A stretch of DNA of 64,000 nucleotides from Pigmentiphaga sp. H8 (GCF_003854895.1 NZ_CP033966.1:3720001-3784000), one strand, 5' to 3'. Positions 17,250-26,019 are shown, counted from the stretch's first letter. Notes: a model not told the origin generated them from the letters alone. Program-made: numbers and translations.

Positions 17250-19184
17250 TTACTTGTCGTCCCTTTTGACTTCCTTGAAGTCGGCATCGACCACGTTGTC
17301 GTCGGCCTTGGCGCTGCCGGCGTCACCGCCGGGGGCCGCGCCCTCGGCCTGGGCCTGGGCTTGCATGTCGGCGTACATCTTTTCGCCGAGCTTCTGCGAA
17401 GCCTTGGACAGGGCCTCGACCTTGGCGTCGATGGCTTCCTTGTCGCCTTCCTTCAGGACATCCTCGAGGTCCTTGATGGCGGCCTCGATGGACTCCTTCT
17501 CGGACGCCTCGAGCTTGTCGCCGTATTCTTCCAGCGACTTGCGGGTGGCGTGCACCAGGGCGTCGGCCTGGTTGCGCGACTGCGCCAGTTCGGCCACGCG
17601 CTTGTCCTCGTCGGCATTGGCCTCGGCATCGCGGACCATGCGTTCGACTTCGGCCTCGGTCAGGCCGGAGTTGGCCTTGATCGTGATCTTGTTTTCCTTG
17701 CCCGTGCCCTTGTCCTTGGCCGACACGTGCAGGATGCCGTTGGCGTCGATGTCGAAGGTGACCTCGATCTGCGGCGTGCCGCGCGGCGAGGGCGGAATGC
17801 CTTCGAGGTTGAACTCGCCCAGGCCCTTGTTGCCGGCGGCGATTTCGCGTTCGCCCTGGAACACCTTGATGGTCACGGCCGGCTGGTTGTCATCGGCGGT
17901 GGAGAACACCTGCGAGAACTTGGTCGGGATGGTGGTGTTCTTCTTGATCATCTTGGTCATGACGCCGCCCAGGGTTTCGATACCCAGGGACAGGGGGGTC
18001 ACGTCCAGCAGCAGCACGTCCTTGCGGTCGCCCGACAGCACGGAGCCCTGGATAGCGGCGCCGGCGGCGACGGCCTCGTCGGGGTTCACGTCCTTGCGCG
18101 GATCCTTGCCGAAGAACTCCTTGACCTTCTCCTGCACCTTGGGCATGCGCGTCATGCCGCCGACCAGGATCACGTCGTCGATGTCCGAGACCTTGACGCC
18201 GGCATCCTTGATGGCGATGCGGCAGGGCTCGATCGTGCGGCTGATCAGGTCTTCGACCAGCGCTTCCAGCTTGGCGCGGGTGACCTTCAGGTTCAGGTGC
18301 TTGGGACCGGACGCATCGGCCGTGATGTACGGCAGGTTGATCTCGGTCTGGGTGGCCGACGACAGTTCGATCTTGGCCTTTTCCGCGGCTTCCTTCAGGC
18401 GCTGCAGGGCCAGGACGTCCTTGGACAGGTCCACGCCTTGTTCTTTCTTGAACTCGCCGATGATGTAGTTGATCAGCACCTGGTCGAAGTCTTCGCCGCC
18501 CAGGAAGGTGTCGCCGTTGGTGGACAGCACCTCGAACTGCTTCTCGCCATCGACGTCGGCGATCTCGATGATGGACACGTCGAACGTGCCGCCGCCCAGG
18601 TCATACACGGCGATCTTGCGGTCGCCCTTTTCCGACTTGTCCAGGCCGAACGCCAGCGCGGCCGCGGTGGGCTCGTTGATGATGCGCTTGACGTCCAGGC
18701 CGGCGATGCGGCCGGCGTCCTTGGTAGCCTGGCGCTGGCTGTCGTTGAAGTAGGCCGGCACCGTGATCACGGCTTCGGTCACTTCCTCGCCCAGGTAGTC
18801 CTCGGCGGTCTTCTTCATCTTGCGCAGCACTTCGGCCGACACCTGCGGGGGCGCCAGCTTCTTGTCGCGCACCTGCACCCAGGCGTCGCCGTTGTCGGCC
18901 TTGACGATGCTGTAGGGCATCAGGTCGATGTCCTTCTGCACGGCCTTTTCGTCGAACTTGCGGCCGATCAGGCGCTTGACGGCGTACAGGGTATTCTTGG
19001 GGTTGGTGACCGCCTGGCGCTTGGCGGGCGCGCCGACCAGGATCTCGCCGTCTTCCATGTAGGCGACGATCGAGGGGGTGGTGCGGGCGCCTTCGGCGTT
19101 TTCGATGATTTTGACCTGCGGGCCTTCCATTACTGCGACGCAGCTATTGGTCGTGCCCAGGTCGATGCCTATGATTTTGCCCAT
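17250..19184 (-). CDS. dnaK: Chaperone protein DnaK (Hsp70)
   Basis: A 644-residue Hsp70. It starts with the ATPase signature GIDLGTTNSCVAVMEG and contains the second and third Hsp70 signatures (VYDLGGGTFDVSIIE near 195; VILVGGMTRMPKVQEKV near 335). The substrate-binding domain follows from about 390 and the C-terminus ends in the acidic VVDADFKEVKRDDK segment. It drives ATP-dependent folding with DnaJ and GrpE, both neighbours on the same strand (grpE 106 bp upstream). A weak sigma32-like promoter can be seen before it. Length and all motifs are normal. Confidence 0.99.
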   Translation of the reverse strand: MGKIIGIDLGTTNSCVAVMEGPQVKIIENAEGARTTPSIVAYMEDGEILVGAPAKRQAVTNPKNTLYAVKRLIGRKFDEKAVQKDIDLMPYSIVKADNGDAWVQVRDKKLAPPQVSAEVLRKMKKTAEDYLGEEVTEAVITVPAYFNDSQRQATKDAGRIAGLDVKRIINEPTAAALAFGLDKSEKGDRKIAVYDLGGGTFDVSIIEIADVDGEKQFEVLSTNGDTFLGGEDFDQVLINYIIGEFKKEQGVDLSKDVLALQRLKEAAEKAKIELSSATQTEINLPYITADASGPKHLNLKVTRAKLEALVEDLISRTIEPCRIAIKDAGVKVSDIDDVILVGGMTRMPKVQEKVKEFFGKDPRKDVNPDEAVAAGAAIQGSVLSGDRKDVLLLDVTPLSLGIETLGGVMTKMIKKNTTIPTKFSQVFSTADDNQPAVTIKVFQGEREIAAGNKGLGEFNLEGIPPSPRGTPQIEVTFDIDANGILHVSAKDKGTGKENKITIKANSGLTEAEVERMVRDAEANADEDKRVAELAQSRNQADALVHATRKSLEEYGDKLEASEKESIEAAIKDLEDVLKEGDKEAIDAKVEALSKASQKLGEKMYADMQAQAQAEGAAPGGDAGSAKADDNVVDADFKEVKRDDK

Positions 19185-19230
19185 AATCCTTGTTCCTGAA
19201 AGAAATCAGAAAAATTTCGCTTGATCAATA

Positions 19231-19257
19231 AATAGGTGGGAATTTCGTTATTTCAAT
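19231..19257 (-). promoter_or_regulatory. Possible heat-shock (sigma32) promoter of dnaK
   Basis: On the minus strand TTGAAA (19251-19256) is followed after about 12 bases by CACCTATTTA, a weak match to the sigma32 -10 element CCCCATNTA. It lies in the 106 bp grpE-dnaK gap, an AT-rich stretch. dnaK may also be read from the grpE promoter. Confidence 0.4.
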
Positions 19258-19290
19258 GCCTGCGATAGCTTCTTTCGATCGCGGCGGGCC

Positions 19291-19857
19291 TTATTTGGCG
19301 GCCGCGACCGTCACCAGTGCCGGACGCAATACCCGATCGACGATCAGATAGCCCTTTTGCAGGGTCTGCAAGACCGTGTTGGCCGGCTCGTCCGACGGAA
19401 CCGACGCGATGGCCTGATGGTGGTGCGGATTGAATTTGTCGCCCGGAACCGGGGCGATCTCGACCAGCTTGTTGCGCTCGAAGGCGCCAACCAGTTGCTT
19501 GAGGGTGACGTCCACCCCTTCGCGCAGGGTGTCGATGGACTGGTTTTCCTGGGCCAGGGCGGCCTCCAGGCTGTCTTTCACCGGCAACAGGTTTTCCGCG
19601 AATGCCTCGATACCGAACTTCTGCGCCTTGGAGACTTCCTCCTGGGCCCGCCGGCGGACATTGTCCGCTTCGGCGCGGGCGCGCAGCATGGCATCGTAAT
19701 TGTCCTTGGCCTCGGCCTGGGCCGCGGCCAGCTGGGCCTGCAGCGCGACGATGGGATCCTCGGTGCCCGCGTCCTCGGGCGTTTCCGCCGCCGGGTTCGG
19801 GTTCACGTTTTCGGGATCCAGATTGGGTTGGTCGCCAGGCTTGTGCTCAGCCGACAT
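19291..19857 (-). CDS. grpE: Nucleotide exchange factor GrpE
   Basis: A 188-residue GrpE. The N-terminal third is acidic and Pro/Asn-rich, followed by the long dimer coiled coil (about residues 40-100) and the C-terminal beta domain with the GrpE signature region ending VLRPALVTVAAAK. It releases ADP from DnaK. The ATG at 19857 is chosen because GGAGG lies seven bases upstream and the longer open frame would read through the promoter. A near-perfect sigma32 promoter lies about 60 bases upstream. The gene heads a grpE-dnaK-dnaJ set. Confidence 0.96.
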   Translation of the reverse strand: MSAEHKPGDQPNLDPENVNPNPAAETPEDAGTEDPIVALQAQLAAAQAEAKDNYDAMLRARAEADNVRRRAQEEVSKAQKFGIEAFAENLLPVKDSLEAALAQENQSIDTLREGVDVTLKQLVGAFERNKLVEIAPVPGDKFNPHHHQAIASVPSDEPANTVLQTLQKGYLIVDRVLRPALVTVAAAK

Positions 19858-19915
19858 TGGGTGCCTCCATGAAAAACCAGAAAAATCAGTGACTTGCTTG
19901 GACTCTATGCGCGAG

Positions 19916-19941
19916 ATGGGGGTGAAATCCGCGGATTCAAG
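19916..19941 (-). promoter_or_regulatory. Heat-shock sigma32 promoter of grpE
   Basis: On the minus strand CTTGAA (19936-19941), a 14-base spacer and CCCCATCT (19914-19921) match the sigma32 consensus very closely. Transcription would start near 19908, giving a leader of about 50 bases. No CIRCE operator is visible, so grpE-dnaK-dnaJ looks sigma32-driven although hrcA is nearby. Confidence 0.8.
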
Positions 19942-19952
19942 AGAGTATATAA

Positions 19953-20197
19953 CCCCCCCTACGCCCTTCGGGCGCCCCCCAGGGGGCGATGCGGGTGGAC
20001 CGGCGGAGCCGGATCCACCGCATCCTGGGTCTAGTACCCGTTTCTTGGGTTGTGGCACCCGTGCTTCGCTGGCTGCCAGCGGTAGCACCGGTGATTCAGT
20101 CCAAGATAGTTTCCCTGGACCCAGGAAACCGCGGATCTGGCTTTGCCAGTCCGCCGGTTTCGCCCCCTGGGGGGCGCGCGTCAGCGCGTAGGGGGGG
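19953..20197. repeat. Composite MITE-like repeat, full copy (R2/R3)
   Basis: Two inverted hairpin units (about 19953-20035 and 20110-20197) face each other around a core of about 75-100 bp. The outer ends are CCCCCCCTACGCCC on the left and GCGTAGGGGGGG on the right. The reverse complement of the core clearly aligns with the core of the copy at 31780-32030 (shared blocks include CTTGGACTGAA, CGCTGGCAGCCAGCG and CAACCCAAGA). No protein is encoded. The element fills most of the 343 bp gap between grpE and hslR, the only gap above 300 bp in the window. Confidence 0.8.
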
Positions 20198-20200
20198 TCC

Positions 20201-20581
20201 TCAATTGGGGGTCCTCAGCTTTTCGATCTTGCGGCGGTCTTGCTTGGTGGGGCGGCCTTTCAGGTTGGCGGCGGGGTCGGCGTTCTGGCGGCGCAGTTCG
20301 ATGGCTTCCAGGCGGCGCTTGAGGCCTTGCTGGGTTTCGTCGTACAGGGTGCGCGCGAAAACGGCGGGGCCGCGCTGGGTGGACAAGGCGCGGACCAGGA
20401 CCTCCCAATCCTGGTCTCCCGCGCGGATCTGCAGGATGTCGCCGGGGCGCACGGCGCGCGAGGGCTTGACCCGTTCGCCGGACACCTTCACCTGCCCTGC
20501 CTCGACCGCATCCTGGGCCAGTGTGCGGGTCTTGTAGAACCGCGCCGCCCAGAGCCACTTATCGATACGTAGTTCTTCCAT
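20201..20581 (-). CDS. hslR: S4 domain RNA-binding protein (heat shock protein 15 family)
   Basis: A 126-residue basic protein. The S4 RNA-binding fold occupies about residues 4-65 (LRIDKWLWAARFYKTRTLAQ, then AGQVKVSGERVKPSRAVRPGD), and the C-terminal tail is rich in Arg and Lys. This is the size and order of Hsp15, which rescues stalled 50S subunits carrying nascent-chain tRNA. It lies four bases after hemH on the same strand and next to the heat-shock genes. The 3' end abuts the composite repeat. Confidence 0.9.
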   Translation of the reverse strand: MEELRIDKWLWAARFYKTRTLAQDAVEAGQVKVSGERVKPSRAVRPGDILQIRAGDQDWEVLVRALSTQRGPAVFARTLYDETQQGLKRRLEAIELRRQNADPAANLKGRPTKQDRRKIEKLRTPN

Positions 20582-20585
20582 CCCG

Positions 20586-21692
20586 TTACTGGCCCGTGGC
20601 CGGCGCCTCGTCGTTCTTGCGTTGCAACAAGACGGCTGCGTGCGCCGCCTCGGCCGGCTGGCGGGCCGCGGGGCGCGTGATCCAGCCTTGCATGTGGCGC
20701 TCGGCCAGGTTGGCCAGGGCCTCCATCCAGGCGGCGGAATCGTTCAGCGCGTCGATGTAGCGCAGCTGCCGGCCCCCCGCCAGCAGGAACGCTTCCTTGC
20801 CCTGCACCGCGATCTCCTCCAGAGTCTCGATGCAGTCGGCCACGAAGCCGGGGCAGAATACGTCGACGTCGGACACCCCGCTCTTGGCCAGCTCCTTCAG
20901 CCGGGGTTCAGTATAGGGCTGGAGCCATTCGGCCGCGCCGAAACGGCTCTGGAAAGTCACCTCGACCTGCTCGGCGTACAGGCCCAGCCGCTCGGCCAGC
21001 AGGCGGCCGGTCTCCAGGCACTGCTCGTGATACGGATCCCCCAGCGCGATGGAACGCTTGGGCAGGCCGTGGAAGCTCAGCACCAGTTTCCGGCCCCGGC
21101 CGTTGTCGCGCCAGAAATCCAGGATGCGGACGGCCATCGCCTCGATATAGCCCGGATCGGCGTGAAAATCGCGCACGTACCGGACCTCGGGCACGTTGCG
21201 CAGCCGGGCCAGGCAAGCACCCACCGCATCGGACACCGCGGCGGTCGTACTGGCCGCGTACTGCGGATAAAGCGGCAGGACCAGGATGCGCTCGCAGCCC
21301 GTCTCGCGCAGCGCGGCAATGCCCGCCTCGAGCGACGGATTGCCGTAGCGCATGGCCAGCGCCACTTCCACGCCCAGGCCCCGGCCGGACAGCACGCGCG
21401 CCAGGCCCTCGGCCTGGCGGCGGCTCCAGGCCAGGAGCGGGGAGCCCTCGGGCGTCCACACCGAGGCGTAGCGCGCCGCCGCGTCGCGGGGCCGCAGCGT
21501 CAGGACCAGGCCATATAGGATGGGCAGCCAGACCAGGCGGGGAATCTCGACCACGCGGGGATCGGACAGGAATTCGGCCAGATAGCGGCGCACGGCGGAG
21601 GCGGTGGGCGCGTCGGGCGTGCCCAGGTTCACCAGCAGCAGGCCGGTGCGGGTGGGATGGTGGGAGGACGGCGGCTCGGGAAGGAAGCGCAT
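20586..21692 (-). CDS. hemH: Ferrochelatase
   Basis: A 368-residue ferrochelatase, which inserts Fe(II) into protoporphyrin IX in the last step of haem synthesis. The N-terminus reads TGLLLVNLGTPDAPTASAVR. The catalytic region LVLSFHGLPKRSIALGDPY holds the invariant His near residue 208, and the C-terminal CPGFVADCIETLEEI is also present. Length is typical. It lies between hrcA (upstream, 83 bp) and hslR (downstream, four bases). No Fur-like or haem-related regulatory site was seen nearby. Confidence 0.97.
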   Translation of the reverse strand: MRFLPEPPSSHHPTRTGLLLVNLGTPDAPTASAVRRYLAEFLSDPRVVEIPRLVWLPILYGLVLTLRPRDAAARYASVWTPEGSPLLAWSRRQAEGLARVLSGRGLGVEVALAMRYGNPSLEAGIAALRETGCERILVLPLYPQYAASTTAAVSDAVGACLARLRNVPEVRYVRDFHADPGYIEAMAVRILDFWRDNGRGRKLVLSFHGLPKRSIALGDPYHEQCLETGRLLAERLGLYAEQVEVTFQSRFGAAEWLQPYTEPRLKELAKSGVSDVDVFCPGFVADCIETLEEIAVQGKEAFLLAGGRQLRYIDALNDSAAWMEALANLAERHMQGWITRPAARQPAEAAHAAVLLQRKNDEAPATGQ

Positions 21693-21775
21693 GCGTGGCG
21701 TTTTCCGGACTCAGGAATGACAGGGGAAACGGCGGCGGGCGGGAAGGCCGTCCGCCCATGCCGGCGGACGCCGGC

Positions 21776-22780
21776 TCAATGGTGGCTCAACGCGTTCGAC
21801 AGCAGCCGCGCGGTGATGTCGACGATGGGAATCACCCGCTCGTACGACATCCGGGTAGGACCGATCACGCCCAGGGTCCCGACCACCTTGCCGTCCACGC
21901 CGTAGGGCGCCGTGATGACGCTGACCTCTTCGACCGGCACCAGCTGCGAGTCGCCGCCGATGTAGATCTGGACGCCCTGTGCCCGGCTGGACACGTCGAG
22001 CAGCTGCATCAGGTCGGTCTTCTTCTCGAACAGTTCGAACATCCGGCGCAGCTTGTCCATGTCGGCCGTGATGTCGGAGACGCCCAGCAGGTTCAATTCG
22101 CCCGAGATGACGACGCTGTCGTCCTCGGTGGCGGCCTCGGTGCTGGCGTCCACCGCCAGTTCCATCAGCCGGGAGATGTCCTCGCGCAGCTGGCTCAGTT
22201 CCCGCTGGAGGATCTGGCGGACGTCCTCGAACGCCTTGCCACTGAAATGCTGGTTGAAGAAATTGGCCGCCTCGGTCAACTCGGCGGAGGAATAGTCGCG
22301 CTGGACCATCAGCATGCGGTTCTGCACGTCGCCTTCGGGCGTCACGATGATCAGCAGTACCCGGGTGTCGGACAGCCGGATGAATTCGATCTGCCGGAAC
22401 ATCTGGCTGCGCTTGGGCGACATCACCACGCCGGCGAACTGGGTCAGCTTGGACAGCAGCGAGGCCGCGGCCGCGATGACGCGCTGGGGTTCGGCCGAAG
22501 GCAGCAGGGTCTGGATGTGGGTCGCCTCGGAAACTTCGTAGGGCTGCACCGTCAGCAGCGAATCGACGAACATGCGGTAGCCCCGGGGGGTGGGGACGCG
22601 ACCGGCGGAAGTATGGGGGCTGTGGATCAGGCCATGGTCCTCGAGATCGGCCATGACGTTGCGTATCGTGGCCGGCGACAGGTCGAAGACCTTGGAGAGC
22701 GTACGCGAACCGACAGGTTGTCCGTCTGTGATGTAACGCTCGATAAGAGCCTTCAACAATGTACGTGCGCGATCGTCCAT
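21776..22780 (-). CDS. hrcA: Heat-inducible transcription repressor HrcA
   Basis: A 334-residue HrcA. The N-terminal winged helix reads ARTLLKALIERYITDGQPVG and continues with SRTLSKVFDLSPATIRNVMADLED; GAF-like and insertion domains follow. HrcA represses chaperone operons by binding CIRCE (TTAGCACTC dyads). No CIRCE was found before grpE, dnaK or hrcA in this window, so its target, usually groESL in betaproteobacteria, probably lies elsewhere. The ATG at 22780 gives the standard N-terminus; longer frames read into a repeat. A half-copy repeat begins 24 bases upstream. Confidence 0.96.
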   Translation of the reverse strand: MDDRARTLLKALIERYITDGQPVGSRTLSKVFDLSPATIRNVMADLEDHGLIHSPHTSAGRVPTPRGYRMFVDSLLTVQPYEVSEATHIQTLLPSAEPQRVIAAAASLLSKLTQFAGVVMSPKRSQMFRQIEFIRLSDTRVLLIIVTPEGDVQNRMLMVQRDYSSAELTEAANFFNQHFSGKAFEDVRQILQRELSQLREDISRLMELAVDASTEAATEDDSVVISGELNLLGVSDITADMDKLRRMFELFEKKTDLMQLLDVSSRAQGVQIYIGGDSQLVPVEEVSVITAPYGVDGKVVGTLGVIGPTRMSYERVIPIVDITARLLSNALSHH

Positions 22781-22803
22781 GGCCAATTGTACCCCTGGAT
22801 GAG

Positions 22804-22894
22804 CCCACCCCCTACGCGCTTCGCGCGCCCCCTCAAGGGGGCGGCACTGGCGGACCGGCAAAGCCGGATCCGCGGTGCCCTGGCAACTGCCAGG
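22804..22894. repeat. Intergenic hairpin repeat, half copy (R4)
   Basis: The unit starts CCCACCCCCTACGCGCTTC and contains the CCCCC/GGGGG and GGACCGGC/GCCGGATCC stems. It finishes with a CCTGGC-AACT-GCCAGG hairpin (22879-22894). Its C/G-rich end faces the hrcA start 24 bases away; nadK starts about 100 bases beyond the other end. Confidence 0.85.
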
Positions 22895-22983
22895 CTGATG
22901 GAGGGGGTTGCTTTCTATTGTCGGCGTTTGACGCTGAGTGGGCAAAAAGGACCACATGGGGCCCCGTTGGGAGGTCTCCCCTC

Positions 22984-22989
22984 ATATAA
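22984..22989 (+). promoter_or_regulatory. TATAAT box eight bases before nadK ATG
   Basis: A perfect -10 hexamer lies just before the nadK start at 22997. Transcription would begin at or next to the ATG, suggesting a leaderless message. No convincing -35 is present at 16-18 bases, so this is tentative. Confidence 0.35.
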
Positions 22990-22996
22990 TGCCTGC

Positions 22997-23893
22997 ATGC
23001 ATTTTCCCATCGTCGCCCTCGTCGGCAAATACCACGATACCGGCATCGCCGCGCCGTTGCGCGCGGTCGCGCAGATGCTGCGCGATGCCGGGCGCGAGGT
23101 CGTGTTCGAGAAGGACACCGCCACCAATATCGGCGTCCTGGACTACCCCGCGGCCACCGTCGAGGAAATCGGGCAGCGCGCGTCGCTGGCCATCGTCATG
23201 GGGGGCGACGGCACGATGCTGGGGGTGGCGCGGCAGCTGGCGCCCTGGGACGTGCCCGTGGTGGGCATCAACCACGGCCGGCTGGGATTCATCACCGACG
23301 TCCCCATCGAGGACGCCGGCACCGCCATCGCCGGCATCCTCGACGGCCAGTTCGAATCGGAAACCCGCACCCTGCTGGCCTGCAGCGTCATCCGGGGCGA
23401 GACCACGCTGGTGTCGGCGCTGGCGCTGAACGACGTGGTGCTGAGCCGGGCCGGCCTGGGCGGCATGCTGGAAGTCACCGTGCAGGTGGACGGGCTGTAC
23501 ATGTCCAAGCAGCGCGCCGACGGCCTGATCATCGCCACGCCCACGGGATCCACGGCCTATGCGCTGTCGGCCAACGGCCCCATCCTGCATCCATCGCTGC
23601 GCGGGCTGGTACTGGTGCCGGTGGCGCCGCAGGCGCTGTCCAACCGGCCGATCGCCATCCCGGACGACTGCACGATAGACATCACCCTTACCCGCTCTCC
23701 CGGCGGCCGCGACGAAAGCGCCAGCGTGCACTTCGACATGCAGAGCTGGTCGTCGCTGCAGGAAGGCGACCGCGTCCTGGTGAAACGCGCCGAACACACC
23801 ATCCGCTTCCTTCACCCGGCCGGATACAGTTATTTTTCCACCCTGCGGCGCAAGCTGCACTGGAACCAGATTTCCGGCACCGCGATCGATTAG
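22997..23893 (+). CDS. nadK: NAD kinase
   Basis: A 298-residue NAD kinase that phosphorylates NAD to NADP. The GGDGT motif (VMGGDGTMLG) is near residue 73, the NxxxD-type segment ALNDVVLSRAG near 155 and the conserved TPTGSTAYALSANGPI loop near 185. The start is the ATG at 22997, where the family N-terminus FPIVALVGKYHD begins; the open frame extends upstream but has no family sequence there. There is no Shine-Dalgarno, and a TATAAT lies directly upstream, so translation may be leaderless. It is followed after 33 bp by recN on the same strand, a common pairing. Confidence 0.97.
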   Translation: MHFPIVALVGKYHDTGIAAPLRAVAQMLRDAGREVVFEKDTATNIGVLDYPAATVEEIGQRASLAIVMGGDGTMLGVARQLAPWDVPVVGINHGRLGFITDVPIEDAGTAIAGILDGQFESETRTLLACSVIRGETTLVSALALNDVVLSRAGLGGMLEVTVQVDGLYMSKQRADGLIIATPTGSTAYALSANGPILHPSLRGLVLVPVAPQALSNRPIAIPDDCTIDITLTRSPGGRDESASVHFDMQSWSSLQEGDRVLVKRAEHTIRFLHPAGYSYFSTLRRKLHWNQISGTAID

Positions 23894-23926
23894 TCCTTCT
23901 CCGCCCTTTCCACCGGCTCCATTCGT

Positions 23927-25570
23927 ATGCTGCGCGCCCTGCACATCAACGATTTCGTGATCGTCGACCAGACCGAGGTCGAATTCGGCCCAGGCTTCAC
24001 CGTCTTCTCCGGTGAAACGGGCGCCGGCAAGTCGATCCTGATCGACGCGCTGGCCCTGGCCCTGGGCGAACGCGCCGATGCCTCGGTGCTGCGGGAGGGC
24101 GCCAGCCGGGCCGAGGTCAGCGCGGTATTCGACGTGCCGCCCGCGCTGCTGGACTGGCTGGCCGAGCGCGAGCTGGATACCGACAGCCTGGTGCTGCGGC
24201 GGATCATCGATGCCCAGGGGCGCAGCCGCGGCTACATCAACGGCGTGCCCGCCACGCTGACCCAGTTGCGCGAACTGGGCGAACACCTGGTCGACATCCA
24301 TGGCCAGCATGCGCACCAAAGCCTGCTCAAGACCGACTCCCAGCGCGACATGCTGGACGACCATGGCGACCATGGCGCGCTGCGGCGCGACGTGGCGCAG
24401 GCGTGGAAGGCCTGGCGCGAACTGGCGCGCAAGCTCGAAGCGGTGGAACGCGACGCGGCTTCGCTGCAGCAGGAGCGCGAACGCCTGCAATGGCAGGCCG
24501 ACGAACTCGACCGGCTGGCGCTGAAGGACGGCGAATGGGACCACCTCCAGGCCGAGCACGGCCGGCTGGCCCATGCCCAGTCGCTCATCGACGGCGCCAG
24601 CCAGACCATCGCCGCCCTGGAAGAGGACGATGACGCCGCCCATGCCCGCCTGGCCGCCGCCGCCCAGCGCATCGGCCAGCTGGCCGCGCACGACGCGGCG
24701 CTGGCCCCGGTATCCGAGGCGCTGGAATCGGCCCGCATCGCGCTCCAGGAGGCCGTCTCCGACCTGAACAGCTACCTGGGGCGCCTGGAGCTCGATCCTC
24801 AGCGCCTGGGCGAGGTCGAAGGCCGCCTGCAAGCGGTATTCGACACCGCCCGCAAGTTCCGCCTGCAACCCGAGGAACTGGCCGAACGCCACGCCACGCT
24901 GCTGGCGCAGTTGGAAACCTTGAAGGAAGCCGAGGACGTCCAGGCCCTGCGCACCAAGGTCGAGGCCGCCAAGGCGGCCTACGACACCGCCGCCGGCAAG
25001 CTGGGCCGGGCGCGCAAGAAGGCGGCGGGTTCGCTGTCCAGGGCGGTAACCCAGGCCATGCAGACGCTGGCCATGGGCGGCGGACGCTTCGAGGTCGCGG
25101 TCGAGGCGGCCGATCCCGGCGTCCACGGATCCGAAGCCATCGAATTCCGCGTCGCGGGCCACGCCGGCACCACCCCCCGCCCGCTGGCCAAGGTGGCCTC
25201 CGGCGGCGAACTGGCGCGGATCTCGCTGGCCTTGTCGGTCATCGCCAGCCGTGCCGCGCGGGTCCCGACCCTGATCTTCGACGAGGTCGACACGGGCATA
25301 GGCGGCGCGGTGGCCGAGGTCGTCGGCCGGCTGCTGCGCGAACTAGGCAGTTTGCATCAAGTATTGTGCGTCACCCACCTGCCCCAGGTCGCCGCCTGCG
25401 GCAATACGCACCTGCGGGTCGACAAACGCCAGGAAAAAGGCGCCGCGATCTCCACGGTCAATCAGCTGGACAGGGGGGGACGGGTGGACGAAATCGCCCG
25501 GATGCTGGGCGGCATAGAAATCACCGCCACGACGCGCAAGCATGCGCGGGAAATGATAGGCAACAACTGA
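23927..25570 (+). CDS. recN: DNA repair protein RecN
   Basis: A 547-residue SMC-like ATPase for double-strand break repair. The N-terminal Walker A is GETGAGKS near residues 28-35, long coiled coils run from about 150 to 370, and the C-terminal half has the ABC signature region (KVASGGELARISLALSVI near 425) and Walker B (LIFDEVDTGIGG near 450). Length is normal. It follows nadK closely and converges with fur across a 29 bp gap containing a GC-rich hairpin. No LexA box was recognised directly upstream. Confidence 0.97.
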   Translation: MLRALHINDFVIVDQTEVEFGPGFTVFSGETGAGKSILIDALALALGERADASVLREGASRAEVSAVFDVPPALLDWLAERELDTDSLVLRRIIDAQGRSRGYINGVPATLTQLRELGEHLVDIHGQHAHQSLLKTDSQRDMLDDHGDHGALRRDVAQAWKAWRELARKLEAVERDAASLQQERERLQWQADELDRLALKDGEWDHLQAEHGRLAHAQSLIDGASQTIAALEEDDDAAHARLAAAAQRIGQLAAHDAALAPVSEALESARIALQEAVSDLNSYLGRLELDPQRLGEVEGRLQAVFDTARKFRLQPEELAERHATLLAQLETLKEAEDVQALRTKVEAAKAAYDTAAGKLGRARKKAAGSLSRAVTQAMQTLAMGGGRFEVAVEAADPGVHGSEAIEFRVAGHAGTTPRPLAKVASGGELARISLALSVIASRAARVPTLIFDEVDTGIGGAVAEVVGRLLRELGSLHQVLCVTHLPQVAACGNTHLRVDKRQEKGAAISTVNQLDRGGRVDEIARMLGGIEITATTRKHAREMIGNN

Positions 25571-25589
25571 GGCGGGCCGCCGGCCCGCC
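25571..25589. terminator. Hairpin between convergent recN and fur
   Basis: GGCGGGCC, three-base loop, GGCCCGCC: an 8-bp perfect stem directly after the recN stop and 11 bases beyond the fur stop. No T run, so possibly a bidirectional weak terminator. Confidence 0.5.
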
Positions 25590-25599
25590 CCTGGCGGCC

Positions 25600-26019
25600 T
25601 CAGCGGCTCTTGGCGCAGTTCTGGCAGATGCCGTACAGCGACAGCGCGTGCCCGGTCAGCACGAAATTGTGGTCCTTGGCGATCTTCTGCTGGCGTTTCT
25701 CGATTTCCGCGTCGAAGAACTCCTCGACCTTGCCGCAATTGGTGCAGACCAGGTGGTCGTGGTGATCGCCCTCGTTCAGCTCGAACACGGCCTTGCCGCT
25801 GTCGAACTGGCTGCGGACCAGCAACCCGGCCTGCTCGAACTGCGTCAGCACGCGATAGACCGTGGCCAGCCCGATCTCGACGCTTTCGCCGATCAGGGCC
25901 CGGTAGACGTCCTCGGCGCTCATGTGGCGCACTTCGGCCTTGCGAAAGACATCCAAGATCTTGAGCCGGGGGAAGGTCGCTTTCAGGCCTATACTTTTGA
26001 GTTCGCTTTGATCTGTCAT
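25600..26019 (-). CDS. fur: Ferric uptake regulator Fur
   Basis: A 139-residue Fur repressor. The DNA-binding winged helix covers about residues 1-85 (LKATFPRLKILDVF, SAEDVYRALIGESVEIGLAT). The metal site HHDHLVCTNCGKVEEF has the clustered His and CxxC pair. The C-terminal pair CQNC is also present (YGICQNCAKSR), so both structural Cys pairs seem intact. It controls iron homeostasis with Fe(II) as co-repressor. It is divergent from bamE, as in many proteobacteria (276 bp between start codons). No clear Fur box could be read in the intergenic sequence. Confidence 0.97.
   Translation of the reverse strand: MTDQSELKSIGLKATFPRLKILDVFRKAEVRHMSAEDVYRALIGESVEIGLATVYRVLTQFEQAGLLVRSQFDSGKAVFELNEGDHHDHLVCTNCGKVEEFFDAEIEKRQQKIAKDHNFVLTGHALSLYGICQNCAKSR

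Noticed and set aside
17082..19199. 705-codon plus-strand open frame opposite dnaK
   Set aside because: A mirror frame of dnaK codons with no domain; it also runs through the dnaK promoter area.
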